A stretch of 64,000 nucleotides of DNA, from the NCBI RefSeq assembly GCF_001458295.1, contig NZ_CYUD01000016.1:1-64000 (forward strand), read 5' to 3'. The DNA is from Ruegeria denitrificans. Lineage in GTDB: Bacteria > Pseudomonadota > Alphaproteobacteria > Rhodobacterales > Rhodobacteraceae. The first letter of the stretch is position 1. Every line of letters starts with the position of its first letter. Below, in pieces: positions 27,515 through 37,041 of this stretch. The translations under genes and the position numbers were made by a program. The notes under the pieces were generated by a model. That model did no database searches. It saw only the letters and a program-made list of their open reading frames with translations, and had not been told where the DNA came from.

Positions 27515-28082
27515 TGCCGCTATCCAACCGGCTTCTCAATTAGTGCGCCAGTTGAAATGTTTGGTTTCCGCGATTGTGCTGGTTTCGGGTTTAATTGGGA
27601 TTTCACCAGCTTTTGCGGCTGACTTATCACAACTACCAACCGGTTTGCGGACAAAGATTGATCTGGCGACACAGGCCTGCGCGTCGTTCAACGACGGTCA
27701 GTTTGACTTAGATTGGGGCGCGGTTGAAAGGGTCGATCTAGACGGAGATTTGCAACGCGACTGGGTTCTGAATGAGTCTGGTTTTGCGTGCTCGAGCACC
27801 GCATCTCTTTACTGCGGAACTGGCGGATGCATGTCGCACTTTTGAGTTAGCGAAGAGGTGCACTCCTTGCTCAACCAAGGCTGGATGGTCGTTGATTTTG
27901 GGCGTCGACGCGTTGTCGTAGCGGATATTCATGGATCCAATTGCGACGGAATAAACCCAACGCCATGCGTCAGCGCCAGTGTTTGGGATGGCGAAGCCGA
28001 CATTTGGCGCTCATCTGCTGGCGATGGGAGTAAGCTGCATTTGGGCACCGCAAATAAGCCTGACGGCCTGTTTATTCGATGA
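27498..28082 (+). pseudogene. exported protein gene interrupted by in-frame TGA
   Basis: One frame runs 27498-28082 and is broken only by a TGA at 27843-27845. Before it: a signal peptide (hydrophobic core VSAIVLVSGLIGI, then AFA), then CGTGGCMSHF. After it: VSEEVHSLLNQGWMVVDFGRRRVVVADIHGSNC, with GINPTPCVSASVW. Both parts carry the Cys spacing expected for one secreted protein of about 194 residues, so this is most simply a recent nonsense mutation (or a base error). There is no frameshift. No function is assigned. Confidence 0.7.
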
Positions 28083-28598
28083 GTTCTCTTTAGCATGCAA
28101 ACTTATGGGCAAAGTTCCAAGATTTTCTTTAATGAAATCAATGTCAGAAATGCAGCGTTATGAGCGCACCTAGATCCGGTCTCGGAAATTGCAAAGTCTT
28201 GTTACGAATGTCCGCTTTGGGCTGAGACCGGTCCTCAGGAACCATTGAGCCAACGGTAAATTGTCCGCAAGCCGGTCGTAGCCAAGATTTGGGAGAGCGA
28301 CCGCTTTATGGTGAGAGCGGTCGTTCCTGTTCGAAACTCCGAGTTTTCGGGGGTGAACGCCCGCTCAAGGCCGCTAATCGGTCATCTAAGTAAATCCGTC
28401 AGGTGACTGCGCTGAGCCCAAAGTACCGGATACTGCGCAACGATCACTTGGCGGGTTCTGCACCGTAGTCCGCCTCCGATCGGTCTCAGGACGAAGGTGC
28501 AACATTTTTGGTGCATACTTCCCTGCCTGTTTGCATTTGCGCGCGCTTACATCGCCGTGTGCTAGCTACAACTGCGTGACACCGGCACCCGGCTCTGT
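28083..28598. repeat. gene-free gap with dispersed-repeat pieces
   Basis: 516 bp without a supported gene. It holds repeat cores in both orientations: TGTCCGCTTTGGGCTGAGACCGG at about 28209-28231 and CTGAGCCCAAAGTACC at about 28410-28425. Several CGGTC/GACCG segments could pair. It separates the broken exported gene from the convergent cyanophycin operon. Confidence 0.5.
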
Positions 28599-30335
28599 TT
28601 ATCGGTCGAGCATCGCGAGAACGGCGTCGCGATCGGACAGAACCAGCAGCAAGGCAACATCTCCCGGCTCAAGCTTTTCAAGTATCATTGAAGCGGCTTG
28701 TGTGGGCGAAGGAGCTCTGAGTATTTGGTGCGCACCATACCCATGGTCCAACGCTGCCCGTTCGATCAGATCAGAAATGTCACCCAATTCGCGACCTCTG
28801 AGATACCCCTCAAGTTCTGTTGCGACGACCACGTCGGGTTTGAAGTTCAGCGCCGTCGCAGTGACGTCATGGATATCCTGATCGGATCTGTCCCCGGCAT
28901 GGCTGAGCATTATAAAACGCCGTTTTGCCGGCAGGCTGGACAGGGCATCGCAAACGGCCGAAATCGAATGCGGGTTATGGGCAAAATCCACAAAAACCCG
29001 CGCGCCATTATAGAGAAACTCGTTGCAACGGCCCGGGTTGTCCCTGGCGTCGGGCTTGAACCCTGCCAACCCCTTTCGAGCTGCCTGAACGGGCAGGTTC
29101 AATGCCAGGGCAAGGCATAAGGCCGCTAGGGCGTTAAGGATGTTGTATTTTGCTACGCCCCCCATGGTCAGGGGCACATCGCCGACGGCGATCACCACCC
29201 GTTCCGCCGCACCATCGAAAAAGACGATTTTTCCCGACCGCACATAGGCACAGCACTTGCCCGCATCGCGGGCCTGACGGATCAGGGCATTCTGCGCATC
29301 CAGCGAATACCACCAGATATTCGCAGATGTATTCGCCGCCTCGGCACGGACAAATTCATCATCGGCATTCAGTGCCAGCACGCCACCCTCGGCCAGCGTG
29401 CGATGCACGGCGAATTTGGCCTGAGCCAGTTCCGGCACCGTGTTGACCCCGTATTGCCCCAGATGGTCGTTTGCCACATTGGTGACCGCCGCTGCCGTTG
29501 CCGCGCGGGTCGGCAGACCCCGGCGCAGGATACCTCCGCGCGCGACTTCCAGACAGGCGACCTCCAGCCTTTTGTCACGCAACAGCATTCGACCGCCGCC
29601 AGGACCGGAATAATCGCCACGGTCGAGAATGTCGTCTCCCACCCGCACAAATTCGGTCGAGGTCAGCCCGGCAACCTTGCCAGAAGCGCGCGCGATCGCC
29701 TCAAGCAAACGGGTTGTAGTTGTTTTGCCGTTGGTTCCGGTAATGAAGGCCACCGGGATATTGTGCAGAGCCGACCAGTCCAAGTCATCGGGGGTAGGCA
29801 GCGCATCGACCGGCCAGGTCTGACTGCCAGTACCGTGCCCGATCGACACTTCGTCATCATCGCACAGGATATCCACACCATGCGCCTCTGCTGCCGCAAT
29901 CAGGGCAATCAGCGCGGGATTGGCTTCCTTCTCCATAACGCTTTTGACATCCGCAACCATCTGATCGAAATCGCCGGGCTCGGATGCCAACAGTTCGGAA
30001 GCACAGAAATGCCAGACGGTTTGCACCGCGAAGATCGCGGAATAGAGCTGATCCATCGGCGCTGAAATCGCCAGATTGACGCCACCGGTGAAACTGCGGT
30101 GGGTTACGTCCTGATCCTGCCAGCCAAGCCCGTCCAGCACGCGGCGCGCGTGTTTTTCCCACAAAGCGGTGACCTGCGCGGTGCCGATATCGGTGAAAAA
30201 CACATCCATCACCGCGCCGGGGCGGTTCCACAACAGTCCCGGCCCGGTCAGGCGTCGGGCATCGTCTACTCGGATATGATCGGCGTACGCGCTTTCAATT
30301 GTCAGCGCGTTTTCAAGCTCTTCGATCCGGTCCAT
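28599..30335 (-). CDS. stand-alone Mur ligase related to cyanophycin synthetase
   Basis: Protein of 578 residues. The C-terminal ~390 residues form a Mur ligase module: P-loop GTNGKTTTT at 200-208, a VARGGILRRGL segment and DFAHNPHS, parallel to DYGHNPAA in the adjacent synthetase. The N-terminus carries RLTGPGLLWNRPGAVMDV and LIAAAEAHGVDIL...IGHG (145-168), which resemble FVGPNVWASFPVIRHVIDL and LVKAAQERDIPWIRL...FGHG of CphA. The ATP-grasp region between them is absent. It starts 15 bp after cphA. It probably ligates an amino acid to the polymer side chain; the substrate is unknown. Confidence 0.8.
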   Translation of the reverse strand: MDRIEELENALTIESAYADHIRVDDARRLTGPGLLWNRPGAVMDVFFTDIGTAQVTALWEKHARRVLDGLGWQDQDVTHRSFTGGVNLAISAPMDQLYSAIFAVQTVWHFCASELLASEPGDFDQMVADVKSVMEKEANPALIALIAAAEAHGVDILCDDDEVSIGHGTGSQTWPVDALPTPDDLDWSALHNIPVAFITGTNGKTTTTRLLEAIARASGKVAGLTSTEFVRVGDDILDRGDYSGPGGGRMLLRDKRLEVACLEVARGGILRRGLPTRAATAAAVTNVANDHLGQYGVNTVPELAQAKFAVHRTLAEGGVLALNADDEFVRAEAANTSANIWWYSLDAQNALIRQARDAGKCCAYVRSGKIVFFDGAAERVVIAVGDVPLTMGGVAKYNILNALAALCLALALNLPVQAARKGLAGFKPDARDNPGRCNEFLYNGARVFVDFAHNPHSISAVCDALSSLPAKRRFIMLSHAGDRSDQDIHDVTATALNFKPDVVVATELEGYLRGRELGDISDLIERAALDHGYGAHQILRAPSPTQAASMILEKLEPGDVALLLVLSDRDAVLAMLDR

Positions 30336-30349
30336 TCCGGTACCCCCGC

Positions 30350-33151
30350 TCAATCCGCGTCTTCGCTGATGTCGCGGGCCAGGCGCACGCCGCGCGCATC
30401 CCGGATCAGGTTCTGGTCGCTTTCGAACATGTCCTCGAACGAGGTGTCGATGGGGCTTGCCACCGGCGCAGCCTCTGTGACTGGCGCTTCGCTATCGGAG
30501 TTGAAATAGATGATCTGCTTCCAGCAGCGCGTTGTATCATCACCGAAAATCACCAGCAGATCGCCCGGTGCGGCCTGTTCCAACGCTGCAGTCACCGCTT
30601 CGACCTCATCCGGGATGATCGTGATCGCGGCATCATCGACGCCGTTGTCGATCAGGACCTGCCGCATCATTTGCGGCACTTCGTCGTGTCCACGGCCCCG
30701 GCGGCGGTCATCTGCCTTGCAGATGAAATGATCAAAATGCCCGGCCAATGCGGCGGCCCCGTCTACGATATCCTCATCGCGCCGGTCGCCGGGCATCGCA
30801 ACAACGCACAGCCTTCGGCCCTTGACCTCCAACTGATCGGCCAACGCCGCCATCGCCTTGAGCGCGGCAGGGTTGTGGCCATAGTCGAGGATCACCTTGA
30901 AGGGATGCTCGTCATAGACATTCAGCCGCCCGGGTGCCTGGAAATAGCTGGTGTCGAAGGTGCGCAGCCCGTGGCGGATATTGTCCAGGTCCACTCCGAA
31001 GCTATAGGCCATCGCGGCGGCGAACATTGCGTTCTGGACGTTGAAAATGGCCTTGCCTTCCAATGCCGCCGGGATCAGATGCGACCACAGCACCGGGATA
31101 TGAAGACCGTTGTCATAAATGGTCAGCATGTCACCATTCATGCCCTTTTCAAGCACAATGGCCTTGCCGCCTGCTTTGATATGTTCCTTGACCAGGCTGT
31201 GCCCCGGGTTGGTGGTGACATAAAAGATCTGATCCGCACCGGCATAGTCGGCCATTTTCAGACAGTTGATGTCATCGGCATTCAAAACGGCCGTGTCGGT
31301 GGCGCTTTCCACCACCACGCGTTTGACAACGGCCAGTTCCTCAACCGTGTTGATGCCGCCAAGGCCCAGATGATCTGCCGAGACGTTCAGACAGGCCGCT
31401 ACGTTCGAGCGCTGATAGCCCAGACCCGACCGCACAAGTCCGCCACGTGCGGTTTCCATCACCGCAAAATCGACAGCCGGGTCGCGCAGAACGATCTGTG
31501 CCGACTTGGGTCCCGTCATGTCGCCCTTGACGCTCAGCTTGCCGTCAACATAAACACCATCGGTCGAGGTCATGCCAACGGTCTTGCCGCTGGTTTTAAT
31601 GATGTGCCCCAGCATCCTTGAAGTGGTCGTCTTGCCGTTGGTTCCGGTGATTGCCGCGATGGGGATGCGGGTTTCCTCGGTGGCCGGAAACAGCATGTCG
31701 ATCACTTTGCCCGCCACGTCGCGCGGCTGACCTTCGGACGGTGCCACGTGCATCCGGAAACCGGGGGCGGCGTTCACCTCGACAATCGCGCCGCCGATAT
31801 CCTTGTAGGATTTGGTGATGTCGTCGATAAGGAAATCGACACCGCCCACATCCAGCCCGACGGCCATGATGGCACGCTCGGCCATGTCACGGTTGTCAGG
31901 GTGCACCACATCCGTCAGATCAATGGCCGTGCCGCCGGTCGACAGGTTCGCGGTTGATCGCAGATAGAAGACCTCGCCGTCAGGCAGCACAGTTTTTTCC
32001 GTCACGCCTGCATTTTCCATCAGGCGTTTGGCCTGATTGTCGATCTCCAGCATGGTCAGCACTTTTTCATGCCCGATGCCACGGCGCGGATCCTCGTTCA
32101 CGATATCGACCAGTTCGGCAATCGTGTGCGTGCCATCGCCTACCACATGGCCCGGCACGCGCTTGGCCACCGCGACCAGCTTGTTGTTCACCACCAGCAT
32201 CCGGTGATCGAACCCGGTGATGAAGCTTTCCACCAGAATGGCACGGCTGCGGGAATGTTCCTTGGCTTCGGCAAAGCCTGCCTCGACCTCTTCATCCGAG
32301 TTCAGGTTGATCGAAACACCGCGCCCATGATTGGCATCGAGCGGTTTGACCACCACCGGGTGCCCGATCCGTGCGGCGGCGCGCACGGCTTCACGCGCGG
32401 AATAGACCATGCGTTGCTGCGGCACAGGCAGGCCCAGATCGTTCAGCAGATTGTGCGTGTCTTCCTTGTCGCAGGAAATCTCGACCGAGATATGCTTGGT
32501 CTCAGAGGTTATGGTTGCCTGAATGCGTTTCTGGTATTTGCCGTGCCCGAACTGAACCAGTGACCCAGAATTCAGCCTGATCCAAGGGATGTCACGCTCT
32601 TGCGCGGCCTTAACCAATGAGCCGGTTGAGGGACCAAATTCCTTGCGCTGCGCCCGCAGCACAAAGCTACGCAACTCGTCATCCCAGTTGAATTCCGGGT
32701 CGAAGTCGTAGTCCACCTGTTCCTTGAAGGATTGCGGCAATAGATGCATCAGCAGCCGCATTGCCAGCTTGCCTGCGTCCAGACCAACATCGCGCTGGCG
32801 GTATTCGTAAACCATGTTGTATTGGCCGGGTTCGCCTGTGCCGCGCGTGCGGCCAAAGGTTACATCCGAACCGGCCACGTTCTGCACTTCAATGGCACAA
32901 TGTTCCAAAACATGACCAAGCCAAGTACCTTCATCTTCGCGCAATCGGCGGATGAAACCACCGGGTTCGCGGTAGGAACAGCCATGTTCCGCCAGACCGG
33001 GAAGGGCCTGGGTCAATGCATCAATAAACTCGGAACCAATTTTGGCCGAAGGCCAATCTTCCAAAACGCCCAGATCAATGACGTGGCGAATGACCGGAAA
33101 ACTTGCCCAGACATTCGGGCCGACAAAGACATTGGTCGAGATTATTTTCAT
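30350..33151 (-). CDS. cphA: cyanophycin synthetase
   Basis: Protein of 933 residues, the normal size of CphA. N-domain (about 1-160), ATP-grasp domain (about 224-470) that adds Asp to the backbone, then a Mur-ligase-like domain that adds Arg to the beta-carboxyl, with P-loop GTNGKTTT at 503-510 and DYGHNPAALKAMAAL later. It makes the Asp-Arg storage polymer cyanophycin in the cytoplasm using ATP. It lies between cyanophycinase and a synthetase-like Mur ligase on the minus strand, 21 bp after the cyanophycinase stop, so the operon both makes and breaks down the polymer. Confidence 0.95.
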   Translation of the reverse strand: MKIISTNVFVGPNVWASFPVIRHVIDLGVLEDWPSAKIGSEFIDALTQALPGLAEHGCSYREPGGFIRRLREDEGTWLGHVLEHCAIEVQNVAGSDVTFGRTRGTGEPGQYNMVYEYRQRDVGLDAGKLAMRLLMHLLPQSFKEQVDYDFDPEFNWDDELRSFVLRAQRKEFGPSTGSLVKAAQERDIPWIRLNSGSLVQFGHGKYQKRIQATITSETKHISVEISCDKEDTHNLLNDLGLPVPQQRMVYSAREAVRAAARIGHPVVVKPLDANHGRGVSINLNSDEEVEAGFAEAKEHSRSRAILVESFITGFDHRMLVVNNKLVAVAKRVPGHVVGDGTHTIAELVDIVNEDPRRGIGHEKVLTMLEIDNQAKRLMENAGVTEKTVLPDGEVFYLRSTANLSTGGTAIDLTDVVHPDNRDMAERAIMAVGLDVGGVDFLIDDITKSYKDIGGAIVEVNAAPGFRMHVAPSEGQPRDVAGKVIDMLFPATEETRIPIAAITGTNGKTTTSRMLGHIIKTSGKTVGMTSTDGVYVDGKLSVKGDMTGPKSAQIVLRDPAVDFAVMETARGGLVRSGLGYQRSNVAACLNVSADHLGLGGINTVEELAVVKRVVVESATDTAVLNADDINCLKMADYAGADQIFYVTTNPGHSLVKEHIKAGGKAIVLEKGMNGDMLTIYDNGLHIPVLWSHLIPAALEGKAIFNVQNAMFAAAMAYSFGVDLDNIRHGLRTFDTSYFQAPGRLNVYDEHPFKVILDYGHNPAALKAMAALADQLEVKGRRLCVVAMPGDRRDEDIVDGAAALAGHFDHFICKADDRRRGRGHDEVPQMMRQVLIDNGVDDAAITIIPDEVEAVTAALEQAAPGDLLVIFGDDTTRCWKQIIYFNSDSEAPVTEAAPVASPIDTSFEDMFESDQNLIRDARGVRLARDISEDAD

Positions 33152-33171
33152 GAGGTTCCTCGTTGGTTAGA

Positions 33172-34062
33172 TTATTGTTTCCCCCCGCTGGCGGCCTCAT
33201 CCCCGGACAGATCCGGCAATGTGCAGAACGCCATATGCTCATCCGGCGGAAAAGCCTGGCGAGCCGTCAGATCATAACGGCACCCTTCACCCAGAACGTC
33301 AAGCCGAAGTCCAAGAAGGCTGAGTGCTTCGCCGCGACGGGCATCCCACATCGAAGAATGGGTCAAATGGCTCGCATCCACCACGGTAACCGTTCCGCTG
33401 CCGATTACTTCAAAGACGTTATCGGGCCCAATGAAGGCCGCCGTGTCTTCGTCAACGCCCAATCCGATTAGAAAAGGGTTAAAAGATGAAGCGGTTAGCA
33501 ATCGACCCAGGCGGTTGCGTTGGGTGAAATGCTGATCAATGATGACGGCGTTGGTCAAACCCATACCGGGAGCCAGCGTGATGTTACCTTCGGCTGGACC
33601 AGAGTTGCTGCTGCCGCCTGCTACCATATGCTCGGACATGATCGAAGCACCGGCCGAGGTTCCTGCAACCGGCACCCCTGCCGCGTTTCGGCGCCGGATT
33701 TTCTGGGCGACCAGCGTGCCTCCAAGAATCGCTGACAGGCGCAACTGGTTCCCACCGGTCAAAAAAATCCCGGTAGCACGATCCAGCATCCCCGCGTAAT
33801 CCGGGTTGTCGCAATCGGCGCGGCGCGAGATAGGCAGGAATTCAACCTTGCCTGCACCAAGCTCGGAAAAGATGCGGTTATAGTCCGGTCCGGTTTCTTC
33901 CAGCATCGAGGCTGTTGGGATCACGACGATATCAGCGTCGGCACCGCCGGATAGTTCTACGAACTTTCGGTGAATCTGCATTTCCTTGACGCGGTCTTCA
34001 CCGCCGCCGATCGGAATGATGAACCCGCGCGGGGTTTCTGCATCAACGGGTGCAGGGCACAT
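33172..34062 (-). CDS. cphB: cyanophycinase
   Basis: Serine-type exopeptidase of 296 residues that cuts cyanophycin to beta-Asp-Arg dipeptides. The nucleophile is Ser136 in GTSAGAS, with an IPIGGGEDR start and FLTGGNQLRL segment typical of the peptidase S51 family. It has no signal peptide, so it acts on cytoplasmic granules. It lies between iadA (56 bp upstream) and cphA (21 bp downstream) in the same operon. Confidence 0.94.
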   Translation of the reverse strand: MCPAPVDAETPRGFIIPIGGGEDRVKEMQIHRKFVELSGGADADIVVIPTASMLEETGPDYNRIFSELGAGKVEFLPISRRADCDNPDYAGMLDRATGIFLTGGNQLRLSAILGGTLVAQKIRRRNAAGVPVAGTSAGASIMSEHMVAGGSSNSGPAEGNITLAPGMGLTNAVIIDQHFTQRNRLGRLLTASSFNPFLIGLGVDEDTAAFIGPDNVFEVIGSGTVTVVDASHLTHSSMWDARRGEALSLLGLRLDVLGEGCRYDLTARQAFPPDEHMAFCTLPDLSGDEAASGGKQ

Positions 34063-34117
34063 ATCTTAACTACCTTCCGGTGCTATAGCGGGCAGCCACC
34101 GAGGACCGCGCGGACGC

Positions 34118-35284
34118 TCAAACCTGTTCATACATGCCGCGTCGGGCTATCTGGCCGTCGCGTACATGCCATTCCCCCCGGGCCATCACATGCCGCACGG
34201 CAGTGTTTTCGTCAAGAACGACCAAATCAGCGTCCATACCCACGTTCAGACGACCCTTTCGGTGCAGCTTCAGCAGGTCAGCGACATTTGAGGTCAGCGG
34301 AGCCAGAGCTTCGGGCATTGGTACTCCTCTGTTGGTGAGTTCGCGCAGCATGTCCGGCAAAGTGTCGGACAAACCCACACCGAACCGTGTCAGATTGCCT
34401 TCATGGTCAAAGGCGGGCAGGCAGCCACCACCGTCAGAGCTGATGGTGAAACGGTCCGCGTGACCGCCCAAATCGCGAAACTGAATGTAGGCCTCAGCAG
34501 CAGAGATGCCCGGCTCGACATGTCCGCAAGGGAATGCGGTTGCGTCGATGTAACATCCGTGCCGTGCTAGTGCCACGGCCTGTTCGAAGAGTGGTTTGTT
34601 GCGATTGACATGGGTTGGATTGAAGACGCGTGCGGGGATTTCGCAGGTCGCGATAGCCTGTTCCAACATTGACAGCCCTCGCTCGCCATCTCCCATATGG
34701 CAATGCACAATCCCCGCCTTGCCAGTCATCAGACCCGCGACATGGGCCTCGCTCGCGATCCGCAGAAACTCGTCCAATGTCGGTTGGCTCGACCGGTGAT
34801 CACTGATCGCCAGTTCCCCAACACCGATGACCGGATCAAGGAACACAATGTCTCCACGGGCTGAACCGGTGAGGGTGGTCAGTGGGACGTGATAGCCACC
34901 GGTGTGACACCAGGCTGAAAGTCCTTCTTCCCGCAACCCATAGGCCTGTTGCACCAGCGTCTGGGTGTTGCGGGTCAGATCGTCCGTGCCCAATACTCCA
35001 ACGACTGAAGTGACACCGGCACGCGTGAAAGAGGACAGGACAAGCGGCGGCACCCGACTGGCTGGTCCGGTTTCACCGCCACCGCCAGTTATATGCGCAT
35101 GCCCATCAATAAAACCCGGAACAACCGCTGCACCTTCGACGTCAATGATCTCTGCCTGAAGCTGGTCCGGCAATTCGGGATTTTTACTGCCGAGGTAAAT
35201 GATGCGCTCACCCGCGGTGAGAATATGGCCCAAACCTACAGGCTCAGGTGAATAGAGACGCGCATTCTTGATGAGCTTCAACAC
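34118..35284 (-). CDS. iadA: isoaspartyl dipeptidase (beta-aspartyl peptidase)
   Basis: Amidohydrolase of 388 residues that hydrolyses beta-aspartyl dipeptides, here the beta-Asp-Arg released by cyanophycinase. Metal ligands: HAH (His62, His64), His196 (HCHMGD), His225 (PTHVNRN) and Asp284 (SSDGGG). At the bridging position, where E. coli IadA has a carboxylated Lys in GVKCAISDH, this protein has Glu157 in GVGELAISDH. First gene of the operon iadA-cphB-cphA-Mur ligase, which returns free Asp and Arg. Confidence 0.92.
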   Translation of the reverse strand: MLKLIKNARLYSPEPVGLGHILTAGERIIYLGSKNPELPDQLQAEIIDVEGAAVVPGFIDGHAHITGGGGETGPASRVPPLVLSSFTRAGVTSVVGVLGTDDLTRNTQTLVQQAYGLREEGLSAWCHTGGYHVPLTTLTGSARGDIVFLDPVIGVGELAISDHRSSQPTLDEFLRIASEAHVAGLMTGKAGIVHCHMGDGERGLSMLEQAIATCEIPARVFNPTHVNRNKPLFEQAVALARHGCYIDATAFPCGHVEPGISAAEAYIQFRDLGGHADRFTISSDGGGCLPAFDHEGNLTRFGVGLSDTLPDMLRELTNRGVPMPEALAPLTSNVADLLKLHRKGRLNVGMDADLVVLDENTAVRHVMARGEWHVRDGQIARRGMYEQV

Positions 35285-35822
35285 GTTGCAAATCCGTCAG
35301 TAGGAGCGAAGACGTCCTTCTTTGCACCAAATGGCAGCAAAAGAACCATCCCCTTTTTCAGGGAAAGCGTAGATGTCGGTCGTACGCCACTAGCAGACAA
35401 TGAGAAAAATGAAGCGGATGGCAAGTTTGTCCGCAGAGTGGTCATTCGGGGAAAATCGATCAATGTCTGCTATGCGGACAAAGCTGTCATTGGCTCAGAG
35501 GTATGCAATGACAGCGTTTTGCCAAATGCGGACATTTCCGCTCCACTCGTTGGGCGGGACGACGGCCTTAGCTTTGCTCAATCACGGTGTAACCTCTGGA
35601 CGCTTAACTTTTGACACAGCTACACTAACTCGAAAAACAAACCTTCTGTACTGCCGATAAGACAAACAGCAGCATCGAGGAGACGTCGTACTGCGAAGTT
35701 GTTTTGTCAGTTTGACAAGATGTACTCGGGTTTCTCTCCGCCATCGCCAAACAAATTCGGATTTTTGACTTTGTTTAGTAAGCGCGTACAATTGCAACAG
35801 CTTTAGACGCAAAATCCGCAAG
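35285..35822. repeat. gene-free gap with dispersed-repeat copies
   Basis: 538 bp before iadA with no supported gene. It contains TTTGTCCGCAGAGTGGTC (from about 35408), GCGGACAAAGCTGTC and AAATGCGGACATTTCC segments, suggesting two or three overlapping copies of the repeat. The iadA promoter must lie at its left part. The right part is AT-rich and begins the genomic island. Confidence 0.45.
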
Positions 35823-36413
35823 TTAGACCAGCTTCACAGAGACGAAGAGAGGAACGCGGGCGGCACGGGAGGGGGATATGATGAGACTATCTGTTTGGCT
35901 ATTAGCCTTCGTGTTGCTTACCGGCTGCTGGGAGAAAGAAGAAGAAACGACCCAGACACAAATACGACCTGTCAGAGCCACCCATACGAGGATATGCTCG
36001 CTCAAAGACAAGGCTGACGAAATCTCAGTACACAAAGTGCTCTGTTCTTGGTCTTCTGTCGGAATAGTTGCGTCGTTGATTATGCGGAACCTTTGACTGC
36101 CGCTGACCTCGTAGCGATAACTTCTTCGGGCAAAAGTTGTCTGACCATCCATATTCTGGGCACCGGTTTCTTGCACTACCCGCGAAGCCATAAACGACTT
36201 TCCGTTACCAGCCCCACCCACGAGGAATACCAAGCGTACTATCCCATCGTTGGTCTTAATTCCTCCCTCAATCAGGCTGCTTACAGCTTCCATTGCTCCA
36301 GGAGCTGAGGGGCCATCGGGCCAGTTATCCTTTGCAGTAAAGAGGTTCGGGGCCGCCGCGACACCAGCACCACCAAATGCGCGATCGGCAATCCAAGAAG
36401 GGTAGCTATCCAT
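35823..36413 (-). pseudogene. truncated P-loop ATPase fragment
   Basis: Frame of 196 residues. The N-terminal ~130 residues look like a real P-loop ATPase, with VRLVFLVGGAGNGKSFMASRVV (Walker A GGAGNGKS) and SQRFRIINDATIPTED. After about residue 145 the sequence loses protein character, and no Walker B or sensor motifs follow, so the gene is cut off. AAAGGAACC precedes the ATG at 36413. The family is not named with confidence. The position beside the integrase suggests the remains of island cargo, perhaps a defence gene. Confidence 0.5.
35878..36096 (+). CDS. possible small lipoprotein ORF
   Basis: Frame of 72 residues on the strand opposite the ATPase fragment. It has a strong GGGAGGGGG site before ATGATG, a hydrophobic start and a lipobox-like LLTGC, then an Glu/Thr-rich part. 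Its second half is antisense to the conserved part of the ATPase frame, so at least one of the two is spurious. Listed because the start signals are good. No family is known. Confidence 0.22.
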   Translation: MMRLSVWLLAFVLLTGCWEKEEETTQTQIRPVRATHTRICSLKDKADEISVHKVLCSWSSVGIVASLIMRNL

Positions 36414-37041
36414 GCGCAAGGTTCCTTTAGGCCCATTGGGCAATTCTGTTTATCCGAGCGACTTCAATCCACCAATCTGGCAAAATTTTGGCCGCAGTTG
36501 CCGATTAGTAGTAGTAAAGATCTCTTTTTCACATAGTTATCAGAGCGTTCCTGACGTTCAACCCTGCACGTTTACAGGAGGGTTTGAACTAACGCGAGAG
36601 TACCCTCGGATGTCTAATCCGATCTTCGAGCCTGGAGGCACCAGTCTTGAACTAAACTCTTGTATTTTATCGATAATGTTTCGCTTTCAGGTGCGCTTCA
36701 CCGCCCATATACAAACGTTTTAACCGCGGATTACAGTGCCGCAGCCTCGCCAAACAGTCATTTCTTGATCCTTTGCGCGCCCAACGGGTATTTCGCGACG
36801 GAGTGCCATGAAATCTGTTTCAACGCTTGCATAGACAACAAGCGTTAGCCCCTCAGCGGTGGATGATCTGCGATGGACCAAGCCTGTTCCTCTGTCTGAC
36901 AAAACATCGAGGACGTCTCGAGTACGGTCGCCCAAAAGCACTTAGGGCGGCAGACTAAAAAGATAACGCAACGGCGCAAATCCATCACAGCGTCCCGTGG
37001 GAAGCTTTAAGCGCCTGACTTATATTGTTTTTTAGAAGAAC
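36414..37041. other. island DNA without recognised gene
   Basis: 628 bp of lower-GC sequence. A minus-strand frame at 36720-36941 (73 residues, TLVVYASVETDFMALRREIPVGRA) is the only one with some protein character and I do not recognise it. No copy of the tRNA-Phe end was found here, so the far attachment site of the integrase-bearing element is not visible. Confidence 0.4.

Noticed and set aside
29403..30065. 220-residue plus-strand frame opposite the Mur ligase
   Set aside because: Shadow of the ligase gene; no motif, and no ribosome site.
30299..31621. 440-residue plus-strand frame opposite cphA
   Set aside because: It is antisense to the strongly conserved synthetase, rich in His and Arg as expected for a shadow of GC-rich coding DNA, and matches no family.
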